A DNA stretch of 7,471 nucleotides from Alphaproteobacteria bacterium (GTDB lineage: Bacteria > Pseudomonadota > Alphaproteobacteria > UBA11222), in assembly GCA_003454415.1 (NCBI GenBank), contig DMKG01000225.1, positions 1-7,471 of the forward strand, written 5' to 3'. Below the pieces are notes generated by a model that worked only from the letters and a program-made list of their open reading frames with translations, made no database searches and had not been told where the DNA came from. How positions within the stretch are numbered: the stretch's first letter is position 1; each line of letters begins with the position of its first letter. Position numbers and translations under genes: made by a program. Below, one piece after another: positions 1-5,859 of this stretch.

Positions 1-31
1 CCCCCGCCGCAGGATGAACCATGGCGCGCAT
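1..31 (-). CDS. Possible start of a further gene (partial, unidentified)
   Basis: On the minus strand an ATG at 31-29 lies 4 bases after the methyltransferase stop codon (38-36) and opens a frame without stops to the window edge, reading MRAMVHPAAG. A second in-frame ATG is at 22-20. An AGG within the preceding stop region (TAGGCCGATG) is a weak ribosome-binding site. Same strand and tight spacing fit continuation of the sugar-nucleotide operon, where a sugar dehydratase, epimerase or glycosyltransferase would be usual. Ten residues cannot identify a product, and the frame may be open by chance. Confidence 0.25.
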   Translation of the reverse strand, partial: MRAMVHPAAG

Positions 32-35
32 CGGC

Positions 36-1280
36 CTAGTCCCAGATCCGCAGCATGGGGATGGGGGTGACGAATTTCCCGCCCCAGTCCGCGATGCCCG
101 CCATGTCCTTGCGTATTTCCTCCGCCAGATTCCAGGGCAGGATCAGCACATAATCGGGCTTCGCCTCGAACAGCGCCTCGGGCGCCAGCACCGGGATGCG
201 GCTGCCGGGAAGATAGCGGCCCTGCTTATGGGGATTGCGGTCCACGGCGAAATCGATGTCGCCCCGGGTCACGCCACAGAAATTCAGCAGCGTATTGCCC
301 TTGGCGGCGGCGCCATAGGCGGCCACTTTTTTTCCCTGCCGCCTGGCGTTTTCCAGAAAATCCAGCAGCGCCGCCTTCACCTTGACGGCCCGTGCGGCAA
401 ACCCCTGATAGGTTTCCATCCGCTCCATCCCCGCCGCTCTTTCCGTGTTGCGCAGATCCTGCAATGCGGCGCTGGCCGCATACGACGCCGCGGCATGGCA
501 GATATAGACCCGCAGGCTGCCGCCATGGGTGGAAAGCTGCTCCACGTCAAACGCGCGAAGCTTGTGAGCCGCCAGAATCCGCTCCAGCGACGCCAGCGAG
601 AAATAGGAATAATGCTCGTGATAAATCGTGTCGAACTGGCTTTCCTCCATCAGACGCAGGAGATGGGGAAATTCAGCCGTCAGTACGCCTTCGGGTTTCA
701 GCACAATTCCGAGGCCCGTGACAAAATCATTGATGTCCGGCACATGCGCCAGCACGTTATTGGCCGTCATCAGATCAGCCATATGCCCCCGGCTTTTCAG
801 ATCCCGCGCCGTTTCGGCGCCGAAAAACGCGATCTCCGTGGGAATATCCAGGGACTGCGCCGCCGCCGCCACATTGGCTGCGGGCTCGACCCCCAAAACG
901 GGAATACCGGCTTGCGCGAAATGGCGCAGCAGATAGCCGTCATTGCTCGCCACTTCGATCACCTTGCTGGCGCCGTTCAGGGAGAAGCGGGCGATCATCT
1001 CCTGCGCATAGCGGCGGGCATGCTCCACCCAGCTCGCCGCATAAGAGGAAAAATACGCATAGTCACTGAAGATTTCCTGCGCCGGGATGGCTGTATCCAC
1101 CTGCGCCAGAAAACAGTTCTCGCACACTCTGACATGCAGCGGATAGACCGGATCGGGGTGGGACAGATTTTCCGGGGCCACAAAGGCGTTGGCCAGCGGC
1201 GTTTCGCCCAGATCTGCAAGACTGTGAAGTAGCAGGCTGTTGCAGAAGCGGCACCTGGCCGGCCGTGCGAAGATGCTCAT
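36..1280 (-). CDS. NDP-sugar C-methyltransferase (zinc-binding, TylC3/TcaB9 type)
   Basis: Predicted to transfer a methyl group from S-adenosylmethionine to a carbon of a nucleotide-activated keto-deoxysugar, giving a branched-chain sugar. The 414-residue protein shows the full three-part family layout. An N-terminal zinc module has Cys10, Cys13, Cys53 and Cys56 (CRFC, CENC). A Rossmann SAM domain has EVASNDGYLL near 109-118 and GVEPAANVA near 130-138. The segment YHEHYSY (220-226) matches the catalytic Tyr/His region of TcaB9 as I recall it. A C-terminal Methyltransf_14-like domain carries AAYGAAAKGNTLLN (320-333) and VDRNPHKQGRYLPG (346-359). I chose the ATG at 1280-1278 because it overlaps the rfbF stop as ATGA and leads straight into the zinc module. 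An ATG at 1316 would add 12 unconserved residues inside rfbF. Family assignment is secure; the sugar and methylated position are unknown. The CDP-sugar partner is inferred from rfbF. Confidence 0.92.
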   Translation of the reverse strand: MSIFARPARCRFCNSLLLHSLADLGETPLANAFVAPENLSHPDPVYPLHVRVCENCFLAQVDTAIPAQEIFSDYAYFSSYAASWVEHARRYAQEMIARFSLNGASKVIEVASNDGYLLRHFAQAGIPVLGVEPAANVAAAAQSLDIPTEIAFFGAETARDLKSRGHMADLMTANNVLAHVPDINDFVTGLGIVLKPEGVLTAEFPHLLRLMEESQFDTIYHEHYSYFSLASLERILAAHKLRAFDVEQLSTHGGSLRVYICHAAASYAASAALQDLRNTERAAGMERMETYQGFAARAVKVKAALLDFLENARRQGKKVAAYGAAAKGNTLLNFCGVTRGDIDFAVDRNPHKQGRYLPGSRIPVLAPEALFEAKPDYVLILPWNLAEEIRKDMAGIADWGGKFVTPIPMLRIWD

Positions 1281-2056
1281 GGCCAGACCCGCCAGGGGGG
1301 CGCGCCCTCCGTCCACAGGCGCTCCAGAAGATGCTTGTCGCGCAGCGTATCCATGGGCTGCCAGAATCCCTGGTGCAGATAGGCGGCCAGTTGCCCGTCA
1401 CGGGCCAGCTCCTCCATCGGGGCTTTCTCCCATACTGTCTGATCCCCGCTAATGCGCGCCAGGACTTCAGGCTCCAGAACGAAGAAGCCGCCATTGATCA
1501 TGCCCCCGTCGCCAGGGGGCTTTTCGGCGAAACTGCGCACGATATGATCCTCCGCCTCCAGCGAACCGAAACGCCCCGGCGGATGCACGGCGGTAACCGT
1601 CGCCTGACGGCCCATGCGCTTGTGAAAGCGGATCAGGCCGGTAATGTCCACATCCGCCAGCCCGTCGCCATAGGTCATGCAGAAAGGCTCTTTCTCCGGC
1701 AGGTGATGCGCGATCCGTCCGATTCGGCCGCCGGTCTGGGTGTCTTCGCCCGTGTCGATGATGGTCACCCTCCAGGCTTCGGCGCTGCGCTTGTGATAGG
1801 TGATTTCATGGGCGCGCAAATCCACGGTGACGTCCGAAGCGTGCAGCACGTAGTTCGCAAAATATTCCTTGATCATATAGCCGCGGTATCCGGCGCAGAC
1901 GATGAAATCGTCAAGCCCGTGATGGCTGTACAGCTTCATGATATGCCAAAGAAGCGGTCGGCCGCCGATCTCAATCATCGGCTTGGGGCGCAGATGCGAT
2001 TCCTCTGAAATGCGGGTGCCATAGCCACCGGCAAGTATAACGGTTTTCAATCCCAT
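1277..2056 (-). CDS. rfbF: Glucose-1-phosphate cytidylyltransferase
   Basis: Makes CDP-glucose from CTP and glucose-1-phosphate in the cytoplasm, the first committed step to CDP-linked 6-deoxy and 3,6-dideoxy sugars of O-antigens and other glycans. The 259 residues match the usual length (about 257). Visible signatures are the nucleotide loop ILAGGYGTR (7-15), RPKPM with Lys25 (23-27), the TYGDGLAD strand with the metal-binding Asp (128-135), MINGGFFVL (186-194), and the family-typical end running EKAPMEELARDGQLAAY (210-226), HQGFWQPMDTLRDK (228-241) and APPWRVW. The ATG gives the standard MxxKxVILAGG opening. The AGGA before it is directly adjacent, so the ribosome-binding site is unusually close. 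The stop overlaps the methyltransferase start (ATGA), which suggests translational coupling. The CDP-glucose 4,6-dehydratase expected next in the pathway is not in the window. Confidence 0.95.
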   Translation of the reverse strand: MGLKTVILAGGYGTRISEESHLRPKPMIEIGGRPLLWHIMKLYSHHGLDDFIVCAGYRGYMIKEYFANYVLHASDVTVDLRAHEITYHKRSAEAWRVTIIDTGEDTQTGGRIGRIAHHLPEKEPFCMTYGDGLADVDITGLIRFHKRMGRQATVTAVHPPGRFGSLEAEDHIVRSFAEKPPGDGGMINGGFFVLEPEVLARISGDQTVWEKAPMEELARDGQLAAYLHQGFWQPMDTLRDKHLLERLWTEGAPPWRVWP

Positions 2057-2070
2057 TCCTCACAGCAGAA

Positions 2071-2084
2071 GACGCCGCGGCGTC
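2071..2084. promoter_or_regulatory. Perfect 14-bp palindrome in the rfbF leader
   Basis: GACGCCGCGGCGTC is its own reverse complement and ends 14 bases before the rfbF ATG. It could be a repressor half-site pair or an RNA hairpin masking initiation. On the minus strand it is followed by TTCT only, so it is not a convincing terminator. Its function is inferred from symmetry and position alone. Confidence 0.35.
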
Positions 2085-2092
2085 AGCTTTGC

Positions 2093-2170
2093 CTAATGTG
2101 GTGGATTTGAAGTTGCTGCTATTTAACACGGCGGATATTTACGGCAGCTTCAAATCCAAAACCACACTAG
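2093..2170. repeat. 78-bp imperfect inverted repeat with CTARTG ends
   Basis: The left arm (2093-2118, plus strand) begins CTAATGTGG and continues TGGATTTGAAGTTGCTG. The right arm, read on the minus strand from 2170, begins CTAGTGTGG and continues, after three extra bases, TGGATTTGAAGCTGCCG. The arms therefore match at nearly every position over 26 bases around a 23-base AT-rich centre (2119-2141). Both ends carry TA (2094-2095 and 2168-2169). That would suit a small non-autonomous element of the kind moved by TA-targeting transposases (IS630/Tc1-mariner), but no transposase is present. A paired operator or a folded RNA are alternatives. A third related copy lies at 2222-2259. Confidence 0.6.
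2131..2170 (-). repeat. CTAGTG motif, copy B (about 40 bp)
   Basis: Read on the minus strand from 2170 this copy starts CTAGTGTGG, passes through GGATTTGAAG and GCTGCC, and ends with AATATCCGC at 2131. It is one member of a direct-repeat pair with 2222-2259, offset by 89-91 bp. It also forms the right arm of the larger inverted repeat. The similarity is visible by eye; no family name is claimed. Confidence 0.5.
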
Positions 2171-2171
2171 A

Positions 2172-2200
2172 ATCATAAATTTTCTGGTGCTCCTAATGAA
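2172..2200 (-). promoter_or_regulatory. Candidate promoter for rfbF
   Basis: On the minus strand TATGAT (2177-2172) matches the sigma-70 -10 consensus at 5 of 6 positions. TTCATT (2200-2195) lies 17 bp upstream but matches the -35 consensus at only 3 of 6. It sits between repeat copies B and C. Transcription would begin inside copy B and give a leader of roughly 110 bases. The -35 box is weak, so this is tentative. Confidence 0.3.
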
Positions 2201-2221
2201 TCCGGAGCTCATTCAGATCTT

Positions 2222-2259
2222 GCGGATAAATGTGGCGAACTTCAGATTCGGGTCACTAG
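2222..2259 (-). repeat. CTAGTG motif, copy C (about 38 bp)
   Basis: Read on the minus strand from 2259 this copy starts CTAGTG, runs through GAATCTGAAGTTCGCC, and ends TTTATCCGC at 2222. It thus shares start, middle and end blocks with copy B in the same order and spacing. Right of it (2260-2353) I see only a weak dyad (TGCAAA at 2278-2283 against TTTGCA at 2298-2303) and a short CTGATT direct repeat. There is no clear terminator for olsA. Confidence 0.45.
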
Positions 2260-2353
2260 AAGAATAACACCGCACTCTGCAAACCGCATGGCGTTTATTT
2301 GCAAGCACCTGATTATTTAGCTGATTCTCGGCCGCAGGATAGGGAAAACCAGA

Positions 2354-3163
2354 TCACCCGGCAGGCAAGGCGGGTTGCGGGGCCATCAGGGTTTCCGGTT
2401 GCAGCGCATTTTCTTCAGCCGCTTCATCGAGATTCAGGCTCATCCCACTGGCGATGCGGGATTGACAGGCCGCCGCCAGCAGTTTCCGGTCAGAAAAATC
2501 CGCCGCGTTCAATACAGGATGAAACCGCAGGCGGGCGGGAGAAAAGCCGCGCTTAAGAACCAGCCATAAATGCGGCAATAACGCCATATCCCCGAACCAC
2601 GCCAGCGAAGTGTCCACGCCGCCGCGCTCCAGATCGGGATAGGTGATGGATACGGGCTGCACCCTCGCCTGGGGTATTCCATCCAGCGCCGCAAGCAGGG
2701 CGGATTTGAAGGGCAGCAGATCCGTCCCGCAGCCTGTGGTGCCTTCCGGGAAAAGGATCACATTGCGCCCTTCTTCAAGGCGCCGCCGGATCATCATCGC
2801 CTCCCTGTGCACATCTGCGGGTTTCCTGCTGACGAACACACACTCCCCCATACTGCCGGCGCGCCCGATCAGCGGCCAGCCGGCTATTTCCTGTTTGGCG
2901 ACGAATACGGCGTCGAGCAGGCCCCCGATCGCCAGTATGTCCAGATAGGACACATGGTTGGCGGCGTAGAGCACGCCGTTCCCGCGATGGATATGCCCAC
3001 TGACCTGCGGTCTCAGGCCAGTGAAAAAATTCATTGCGCAAAACCAGAAATGCGCGACCTGCCGTCTCGCGCCGCGCGCTGCCGCCAGCCGGTGCAGCAG
3101 GGCGCAGAAAAGGGTCAGCAGGATAATGGAAAAAAAACGTGCGCCTGCCAGAAGGGACGGCAT
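2354..3163 (-). CDS. olsA: Lyso-ornithine lipid O-acyltransferase (PlsC family)
   Basis: Predicted to add the second acyl chain, as an ester, to lyso-ornithine lipid at the inner membrane, completing ornithine lipid synthesis. The 269-residue protein has an N-terminal hydrophobic segment (about 9-25) and the ordered PlsC motifs: NHVSYLD with the catalytic His70 and Asp75 (69-75), FVSRK (110-114), FPEGTT (138-143, the family FPEGTR with Thr in place of the usual Arg) and PVSITY (170-175). The ATG follows the olsB stop by 8 bases, with AAGG overlapping that stop as a ribosome-binding site, so the two genes are surely co-transcribed. PlsC domains alone cannot separate lysophosphatidate from lyso-ornithine-lipid acyltransferases; the olsA call rests mainly on the olsB neighbour. 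The last 30 residues are Ala/Pro/Glu-rich and look unconserved. Confidence 0.85.
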   Translation of the reverse strand: MPSLLAGARFFSIILLTLFCALLHRLAAARGARRQVAHFWFCAMNFFTGLRPQVSGHIHRGNGVLYAANHVSYLDILAIGGLLDAVFVAKQEIAGWPLIGRAGSMGECVFVSRKPADVHREAMMIRRRLEEGRNVILFPEGTTGCGTDLLPFKSALLAALDGIPQARVQPVSITYPDLERGGVDTSLAWFGDMALLPHLWLVLKRGFSPARLRFHPVLNAADFSDRKLLAAACQSRIASGMSLNLDEAAEENALQPETLMAPQPALPAG

Positions 3164-3171
3164 GAAGGCCC

Positions 3172-3960
3172 TTAACCTGCTTCCTGATAGCGGCGCTTAT
3201 AGCTTTTGCCTAATTGTTGGGTGATCACCATCACGCAAACATCCACGGTATTGAAGTCCCTGTCGATCACTGCGCCATCGCCGACAAAGCAGCCAGCGCT
3301 GAGATAACCGCGAATCAGGGGCGGCATCTGCCGCAACGCATCGCGCCGGCCGATGCTGTTTCGCCCGCCCCGGCGCATCTGGACATATTGACCGGGAAGG
3401 GCCTGCGGCCGCAGGCATTCAGGGGCCAGGTGATTTTCATGCAGATAGGTGAGGGCGGGCGCAATCTCGTCCGGATCGGTTCCGGGAAAGCTTGCGCAAC
3501 CGAACATGATTTCGACCTGATAGGTCGTGACATAATTGCCAAGCCCGCGCCACAGCATATCCAGAACGGCGCGGTTGCGGTAATCGGGATGCACGCAAGA
3601 GCGGCCAAGCTCCAGGATTTCGCCGGGGTGACGTTTGAGGGCGCCCAGGCTGAATTCCCCTTCGCTATAGAAATTCTGGCCTTCAGGCATTTGGCTGCGG
3701 CGGCCCAGCCGGTAGGCGCCGGCCACTCGCACACGCCCGTTTTCATCTGTCGTGTCATGGTCAAGAACCATCAGATGATCGCATAGAGGATCGTAATGGT
3801 CCGCGTCGAGGCGCGCTTCCTGTTGCGCGGCAGTGGCCAGGGCGCCCATTTCCTCGTAAAATACCTGATAGCGCAGACGCTGAATGGCGCGAAGCTCGTC
3901 CGTATTCCGCGCCAGACGCGTTTCGAACCGGCAGCGGTTAAATGCTGTTTGATGGTACAT
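3172..3960 (-). CDS. olsB: L-ornithine N-acyltransferase (lyso-ornithine lipid synthase)
   Basis: Predicted to transfer a 3-hydroxyacyl chain from acyl-ACP to the alpha-amino group of ornithine, the first step of ornithine lipid synthesis. The 262-residue protein has the GNAT-like fold of the OlsB/'putative hemolysin' family (Acetyltransf_5). Seen are RLRYQVFYEEMGA (28-40), DHYDPLCDHLMV (54-65), the hallmark ILELGRSCVHPDYRNR (115-130), ALTYLHENHLAPE (169-181) and PPLIRGYLSAGCFVGDGAV (213-231), where an acyl/ornithine pocket is expected. The frame stays open to 4110, but I start at 3960. MYHQTAF there follows GGAGAAGG with good spacing, and the upstream 50 residues look non-coding and would overlap the PHO-box-like site. 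The family fit is strong, and the downstream PlsC gene supports it further. Confidence 0.9.
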   Translation of the reverse strand: MYHQTAFNRCRFETRLARNTDELRAIQRLRYQVFYEEMGALATAAQQEARLDADHYDPLCDHLMVLDHDTTDENGRVRVAGAYRLGRRSQMPEGQNFYSEGEFSLGALKRHPGEILELGRSCVHPDYRNRAVLDMLWRGLGNYVTTYQVEIMFGCASFPGTDPDEIAPALTYLHENHLAPECLRPQALPGQYVQMRRGGRNSIGRRDALRQMPPLIRGYLSAGCFVGDGAVIDRDFNTVDVCVMVITQQLGKSYKRRYQEAG

Positions 3961-3968
3961 TCGCGTTA

Positions 3969-3976
3969 CCTTCTCC
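3969..3976 (-). promoter_or_regulatory. Ribosome-binding site that decides the olsB start
   Basis: GGAGAAGG on the minus strand ends 8 bases before the ATG at 3960. It is the only strong Shine-Dalgarno sequence in the upstream open frame, so it favours the short start over the ATG at 4110. Confidence 0.75.
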
Positions 3977-4032
3977 AATTGTTTCCGGTTGGTGAAGCTG
4001 GCCGAGGTGTGCCTGCAAAACATTCGGGATTC

Positions 4033-4050
4033 GTGAAAAACTGATGAAAG
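4033..4050 (-). promoter_or_regulatory. PHO-box-like site upstream of olsB
   Basis: The minus strand reads CTTTCAT-CAGT-TTTTCAC, two imperfect 7-mers 11 bp apart. This is the architecture of the PhoB operator (CTGTCAT, 4 bases, CTGTCAY) and matches it at about 13 of 18 positions. It lies 72 bp before the olsB ATG and is correctly oriented. In several rhizobia olsB is induced by phosphate starvation through PhoB, so the location makes sense. The expected -10 box about 10 bp downstream is weak (TGTTTT), which lowers confidence. Confidence 0.5.
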
Positions 4051-4062
4051 TTTCGTTACGGG

Positions 4063-4085
4063 GCCAGCAAGGCTGGCGCATGCGC
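4063..4085. repeat. Hairpin and palindrome in the olsB-gloA divergent region
   Basis: GCCAGC (4063-4068) and GCTGGC (4072-4077) form a 6-bp stem with a 3-base loop. It runs into the 10-bp palindrome GCGCATGCGC (4076-4085). No T-tract follows on either strand, so a terminator is unlikely. The ATGCGC core recurs at 4157-4176, which suggests a shared binding site. Confidence 0.35.
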
Positions 4086-4127
4086 GGATTCCTTGGGATG
4101 AATGGATCAAAGTGTGGGGAAAAGCGC

Positions 4128-4158
4128 TTGCGATTCCCCCTCTTCAGATTTCTAATAT
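4128..4158 (+). promoter_or_regulatory. Candidate gloA promoter
   Basis: TTGCGA (4128-4133) and TAATAT (4153-4158) each match the sigma-70 consensus at 4 of 6 positions, but the 19-bp spacer is long. Transcription would start around 4165, next to the ATGCGC dyad and just upstream of the 4187-4217 hairpin. Tentative. Confidence 0.3.
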
Positions 4159-4176
4159 GCGCGCAAACATGCGCAT
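4157..4176. promoter_or_regulatory. ATGCGC...GCGCAT dyad, possible operator
   Basis: ATGCGC (4157-4162) and GCGCAT (4171-4176) are inverted around an 8-base spacer. A further ATGCGC at 4169 makes the right half the palindrome ATGCGCAT. The dyad overlaps the candidate -10 region of gloA, where a repressor would act. The same hexamer forms the palindrome at 4076-4085. The regulator is unknown. Confidence 0.3.
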
Positions 4177-4186
4177 CTGGACACGG

Positions 4187-4217
4187 CCGGCAGCGCCGAA
4201 TCACCGGCGGCTGCCGG
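4187..4217 (+). ncRNA. Strong GC-rich hairpin in the gloA 5' leader
   Basis: CCGGCAGC (4187-4194) pairs perfectly with GCTGCCGG (4210-4217). Inside, GCCG (4195-4198) pairs with CGGC (4205-4208) across a 6-base loop, with one bulged G at 4209. This gives a 12-bp stem ending 9 bases before the Shine-Dalgarno region and 26 before the ATG. The following bases, TAAATACAAGG, hold no T-run, so it is not a typical intrinsic terminator. It may stabilise the mRNA or be part of a regulatory leader; no known riboswitch class is recognised. Confidence 0.45.
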
Positions 4218-4243
4218 TAAATACAAGGGAGGAAGATAAACCG

Positions 4244-4663
4244 ATGAAATATTTGCACACCATGGTGCGGGTGAACGATCTGGAGGAATCCCTTGATTTC
4301 TACTGCAACAAGCTGGGCCTTGAGGAAAAAGGCCGTTTTGAAGTGAAGGAAGGCCGCTTTACGCTGGTGTTCCTTTCCGCGCCCGGTGACGATTCCGCGC
4401 AGGTGGAGCTGACCTATAACTGGGACAGGGAGGAATTCGGAGAGGCCCGCAATTTTGGCCATCTGGCTTATGAGGTCGAAGACATTTACGCCGTCTGCGA
4501 ACGCCTGCGCCATGGAGGGGTGACCATCAACCGTCCGCCGCGCGATGGCCGTATGGCCTTTGTCCGTTCGCCGGACAATATTTCCATCGAGCTTCTCCAG
4601 GCGGGCAAAGCGTTGCCCCCTTGCGAACCCTGGGCTTCCATGCCGAATACCGGTCACTGGTAA
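4244..4663 (+). CDS. gloA: Lactoylglutathione lyase (glyoxalase I)
   Basis: Isomerises the methylglyoxal-glutathione hemithioacetal to S-lactoylglutathione, the first step of methylglyoxal detoxification in the cytoplasm. The 139-residue protein consists of two vicinal-oxygen-chelate modules. All four expected metal ligands are visible: His5 (YLHTMVRV), Glu55 (QVELTYNW), His73 (FGHLAYEV) and Glu116 (ISIELLQ). They align with His5, Glu56, His74 and Glu122 of the E. coli Ni-dependent enzyme. The length and lack of long insertions fit the bacterial Ni/Co class. The end [11 protein letters not shown] is typical of proteobacterial GloA. I start at 4244, where [10 protein letters not shown] begins exactly as in the family and GGGAGG (4227-4232) precedes it. 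An upstream ATG at 4112 would translate the leader hairpin and is rejected. Confidence 0.95.
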   Translation: MKYLHTMVRVNDLEESLDFYCNKLGLEEKGRFEVKEGRFTLVFLSAPGDDSAQVELTYNWDREEFGEARNFGHLAYEVEDIYAVCERLRHGGVTINRPPRDGRMAFVRSPDNISIELLQAGKALPPCEPWASMPNTGHW

Positions 4664-4679
4664 GTGCGGTTGAAAGATG

Positions 4680-4708
4680 CAGGGCGCGTCCCTGATTGCG
4701 GCCCGCAA
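4680..4708. repeat. Two adjacent dyads between gloA and the DUF2125 gene
   Basis: CAGGG (4680-4684) and CCCTG (4690-4694) form one short stem. TTGCGG (4696-4701) and CCGCAA (4703-4708) form an odd palindrome beside it. No T-tract follows on the plus strand, so termination after gloA is doubtful and read-through into the next gene is possible. Confidence 0.25.
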
Positions 4709-4727
4709 AGACAGATCCAAATTGTGT

Positions 4728-4732
4728 GAGGA
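4728..4732 (+). promoter_or_regulatory. Ribosome-binding site supporting a GTG start
   Basis: GAGGA ends 9 bases before the GTG at 4742. It supports that codon as the start, placing the hydrophobic segment at the protein's N-terminus. Confidence 0.65.
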
Positions 4733-4741
4733 CAAAGCCTA

Positions 4742-5833
4742 GTGCAGGAAAAATCCAATCTTCGTTATTTCCTGCTGGGGGCAGGGGTGCTGATTCTGGC
4801 TGCCGCTTATAGCTGGTACTGGTTCCTGATGGCGGACCGGATCGTGCTGGGGATTGAGGAATGGGCCGCGAAGCGCCGCGCAGAGGGTTTTGCCGTGGAA
4901 TACACCGGCCTTGCGGTTAATGGATTTCCGCTGCGCATGCAGCCCGAGGCGCATAATCTTCGGCTTGCTTCGCCGGGCGCAGAACCTGCGTGGGAATGGC
5001 GCACATCACATCTGATCGCCAATGTGCTGCCCTATAATCTCAACCATATCGTGCTGACCCTGCAACAGCCGCAGGATTTTACCCTTCGTCTTGATGGGGA
5101 GGAAGCCCAGCGCTACCGGCTCACCTCCGCCAACACCCGCGCCAGTCTGATCCTTTCCCACGGAAAGATCGCGCGCGCCGCGATGGAGATTCTGGAAGGG
5201 GTGCTTAGCGGCGGCAGGCTGACGGCCGGCCCGCTGGCGCTGGAACATGGGCAAGTGCATGCGCGGCTGGACATGCCGGCTGATGAAACTCCCGATCCGC
5301 GCAGTCCGGAACCGCCCAAGCTGATGGAACTCTCCCTGAATCTGGAAAATCTTTCCTATGAGGGGTTTCTGAAACCGGTCCTGGGGGCGGAATTGTCACG
5401 GCTGGATTTCAGGGGCGTGATCGAAGGCGATGCGCTTCCCCGCTCCGGCGTTGCGGGCGTTCGCGAATGGCGCGACGCTGGCGGGATCGTGCAGATCGCC
5501 GCATTCGAGATCGGATGGGGCCCCCTCAATCTTTCAGCGACGGGAACCGTGACTCTGGACAAACAGGACCGGCTTCTGGGCTCGATGATTGCGAAACTGC
5601 GCGGTCATGAAGCCCTGATCCAAAGCATGCAGGACGCAGGCGAACTCAAGCCTGACGAGGCGAGGGGGGCGCGGCTGGCGCTCGGGGTCATCGCCATGGC
5701 CGCAGGCGCCACGGCCGGCAATTCGTCCGGATCACAGGATCATCAGGGAGAATTTTCCCTGCCGCTCACGCTTCAGGATGGTGAAATGCTGCTAGGACCC
5801 GTGCGCCTCGCAAAGCTGAAACCGATATTCTAG
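4742..5833 (+). CDS. DUF2125 domain membrane-anchored envelope protein
   Basis: A 363-residue protein of unknown function. It has a short polar N-terminus, one hydrophobic segment (about 9-30, YFLLGAGVLILAAAYSWYW) and then a long domain that should lie outside the inner membrane. The region after the anchor carries the DUF2125 signature: Trp-rich membrane segment, IEEWAAKRRAEGFAVEYTG (38-56), then the conserved GFPLR (61-65). The rest alternates short beta-type stretches. Near 325-335 is a small Gly/Ser/Asn-rich stretch (TAGNSSGSQ). DUF2125 proteins occur mainly in Alphaproteobacteria and resemble lipid- or envelope-related beta-rich proteins, but no activity is established to my knowledge. 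The start is GTG with a good GAGGA. It follows gloA by 78 bases on the same strand. The family call is fairly sure, the role open. Confidence 0.85.
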   Translation: MQEKSNLRYFLLGAGVLILAAAYSWYWFLMADRIVLGIEEWAAKRRAEGFAVEYTGLAVNGFPLRMQPEAHNLRLASPGAEPAWEWRTSHLIANVLPYNLNHIVLTLQQPQDFTLRLDGEEAQRYRLTSANTRASLILSHGKIARAAMEILEGVLSGGRLTAGPLALEHGQVHARLDMPADETPDPRSPEPPKLMELSLNLENLSYEGFLKPVLGAELSRLDFRGVIEGDALPRSGVAGVREWRDAGGIVQIAAFEIGWGPLNLSATGTVTLDKQDRLLGSMIAKLRGHEALIQSMQDAGELKPDEARGARLALGVIAMAAGATAGNSSGSQDHQGEFSLPLTLQDGEMLLGPVRLAKLKPIF

Positions 5834-5859
5834 ACGTATCGTACGCTGGAGCCGCCACG

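Noticed and set aside
21..1232. 403-codon open frame on the plus strand opposite the methyltransferase
   Set aside because: It is long, but its protein is rich in Arg, His and Gln with no recognisable motif. The opposite strand carries a complete, conserved three-domain enzyme, so this is an antisense shadow.
1265..2008. 247-codon plus-strand open frame opposite rfbF
   Set aside because: It has no family resemblance and lies fully within a clearly conserved minus-strand gene.
2196..2267. 23-codon plus-strand reading frame (MNPELIQILRINVANFR...)
   Set aside because: It has no ribosome-binding site and lies across the spacer and copy C of the repeats. It is probably an accidental frame in non-coding sequence.
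3961..4110. 50-residue N-terminal extension of OlsB from the ATG at 4110
   Set aside because: The sequence is not protein-like for the family, overlaps the PHO-box-like site, and lacks a good ribosome-binding site; 3960 has GGAGAAGG.
3938..4735. 265-codon minus-strand open frame opposite gloA and the divergent region
   Set aside because: It runs antisense through gloA, which has all four metal ligands, and has no plausible domain of its own.
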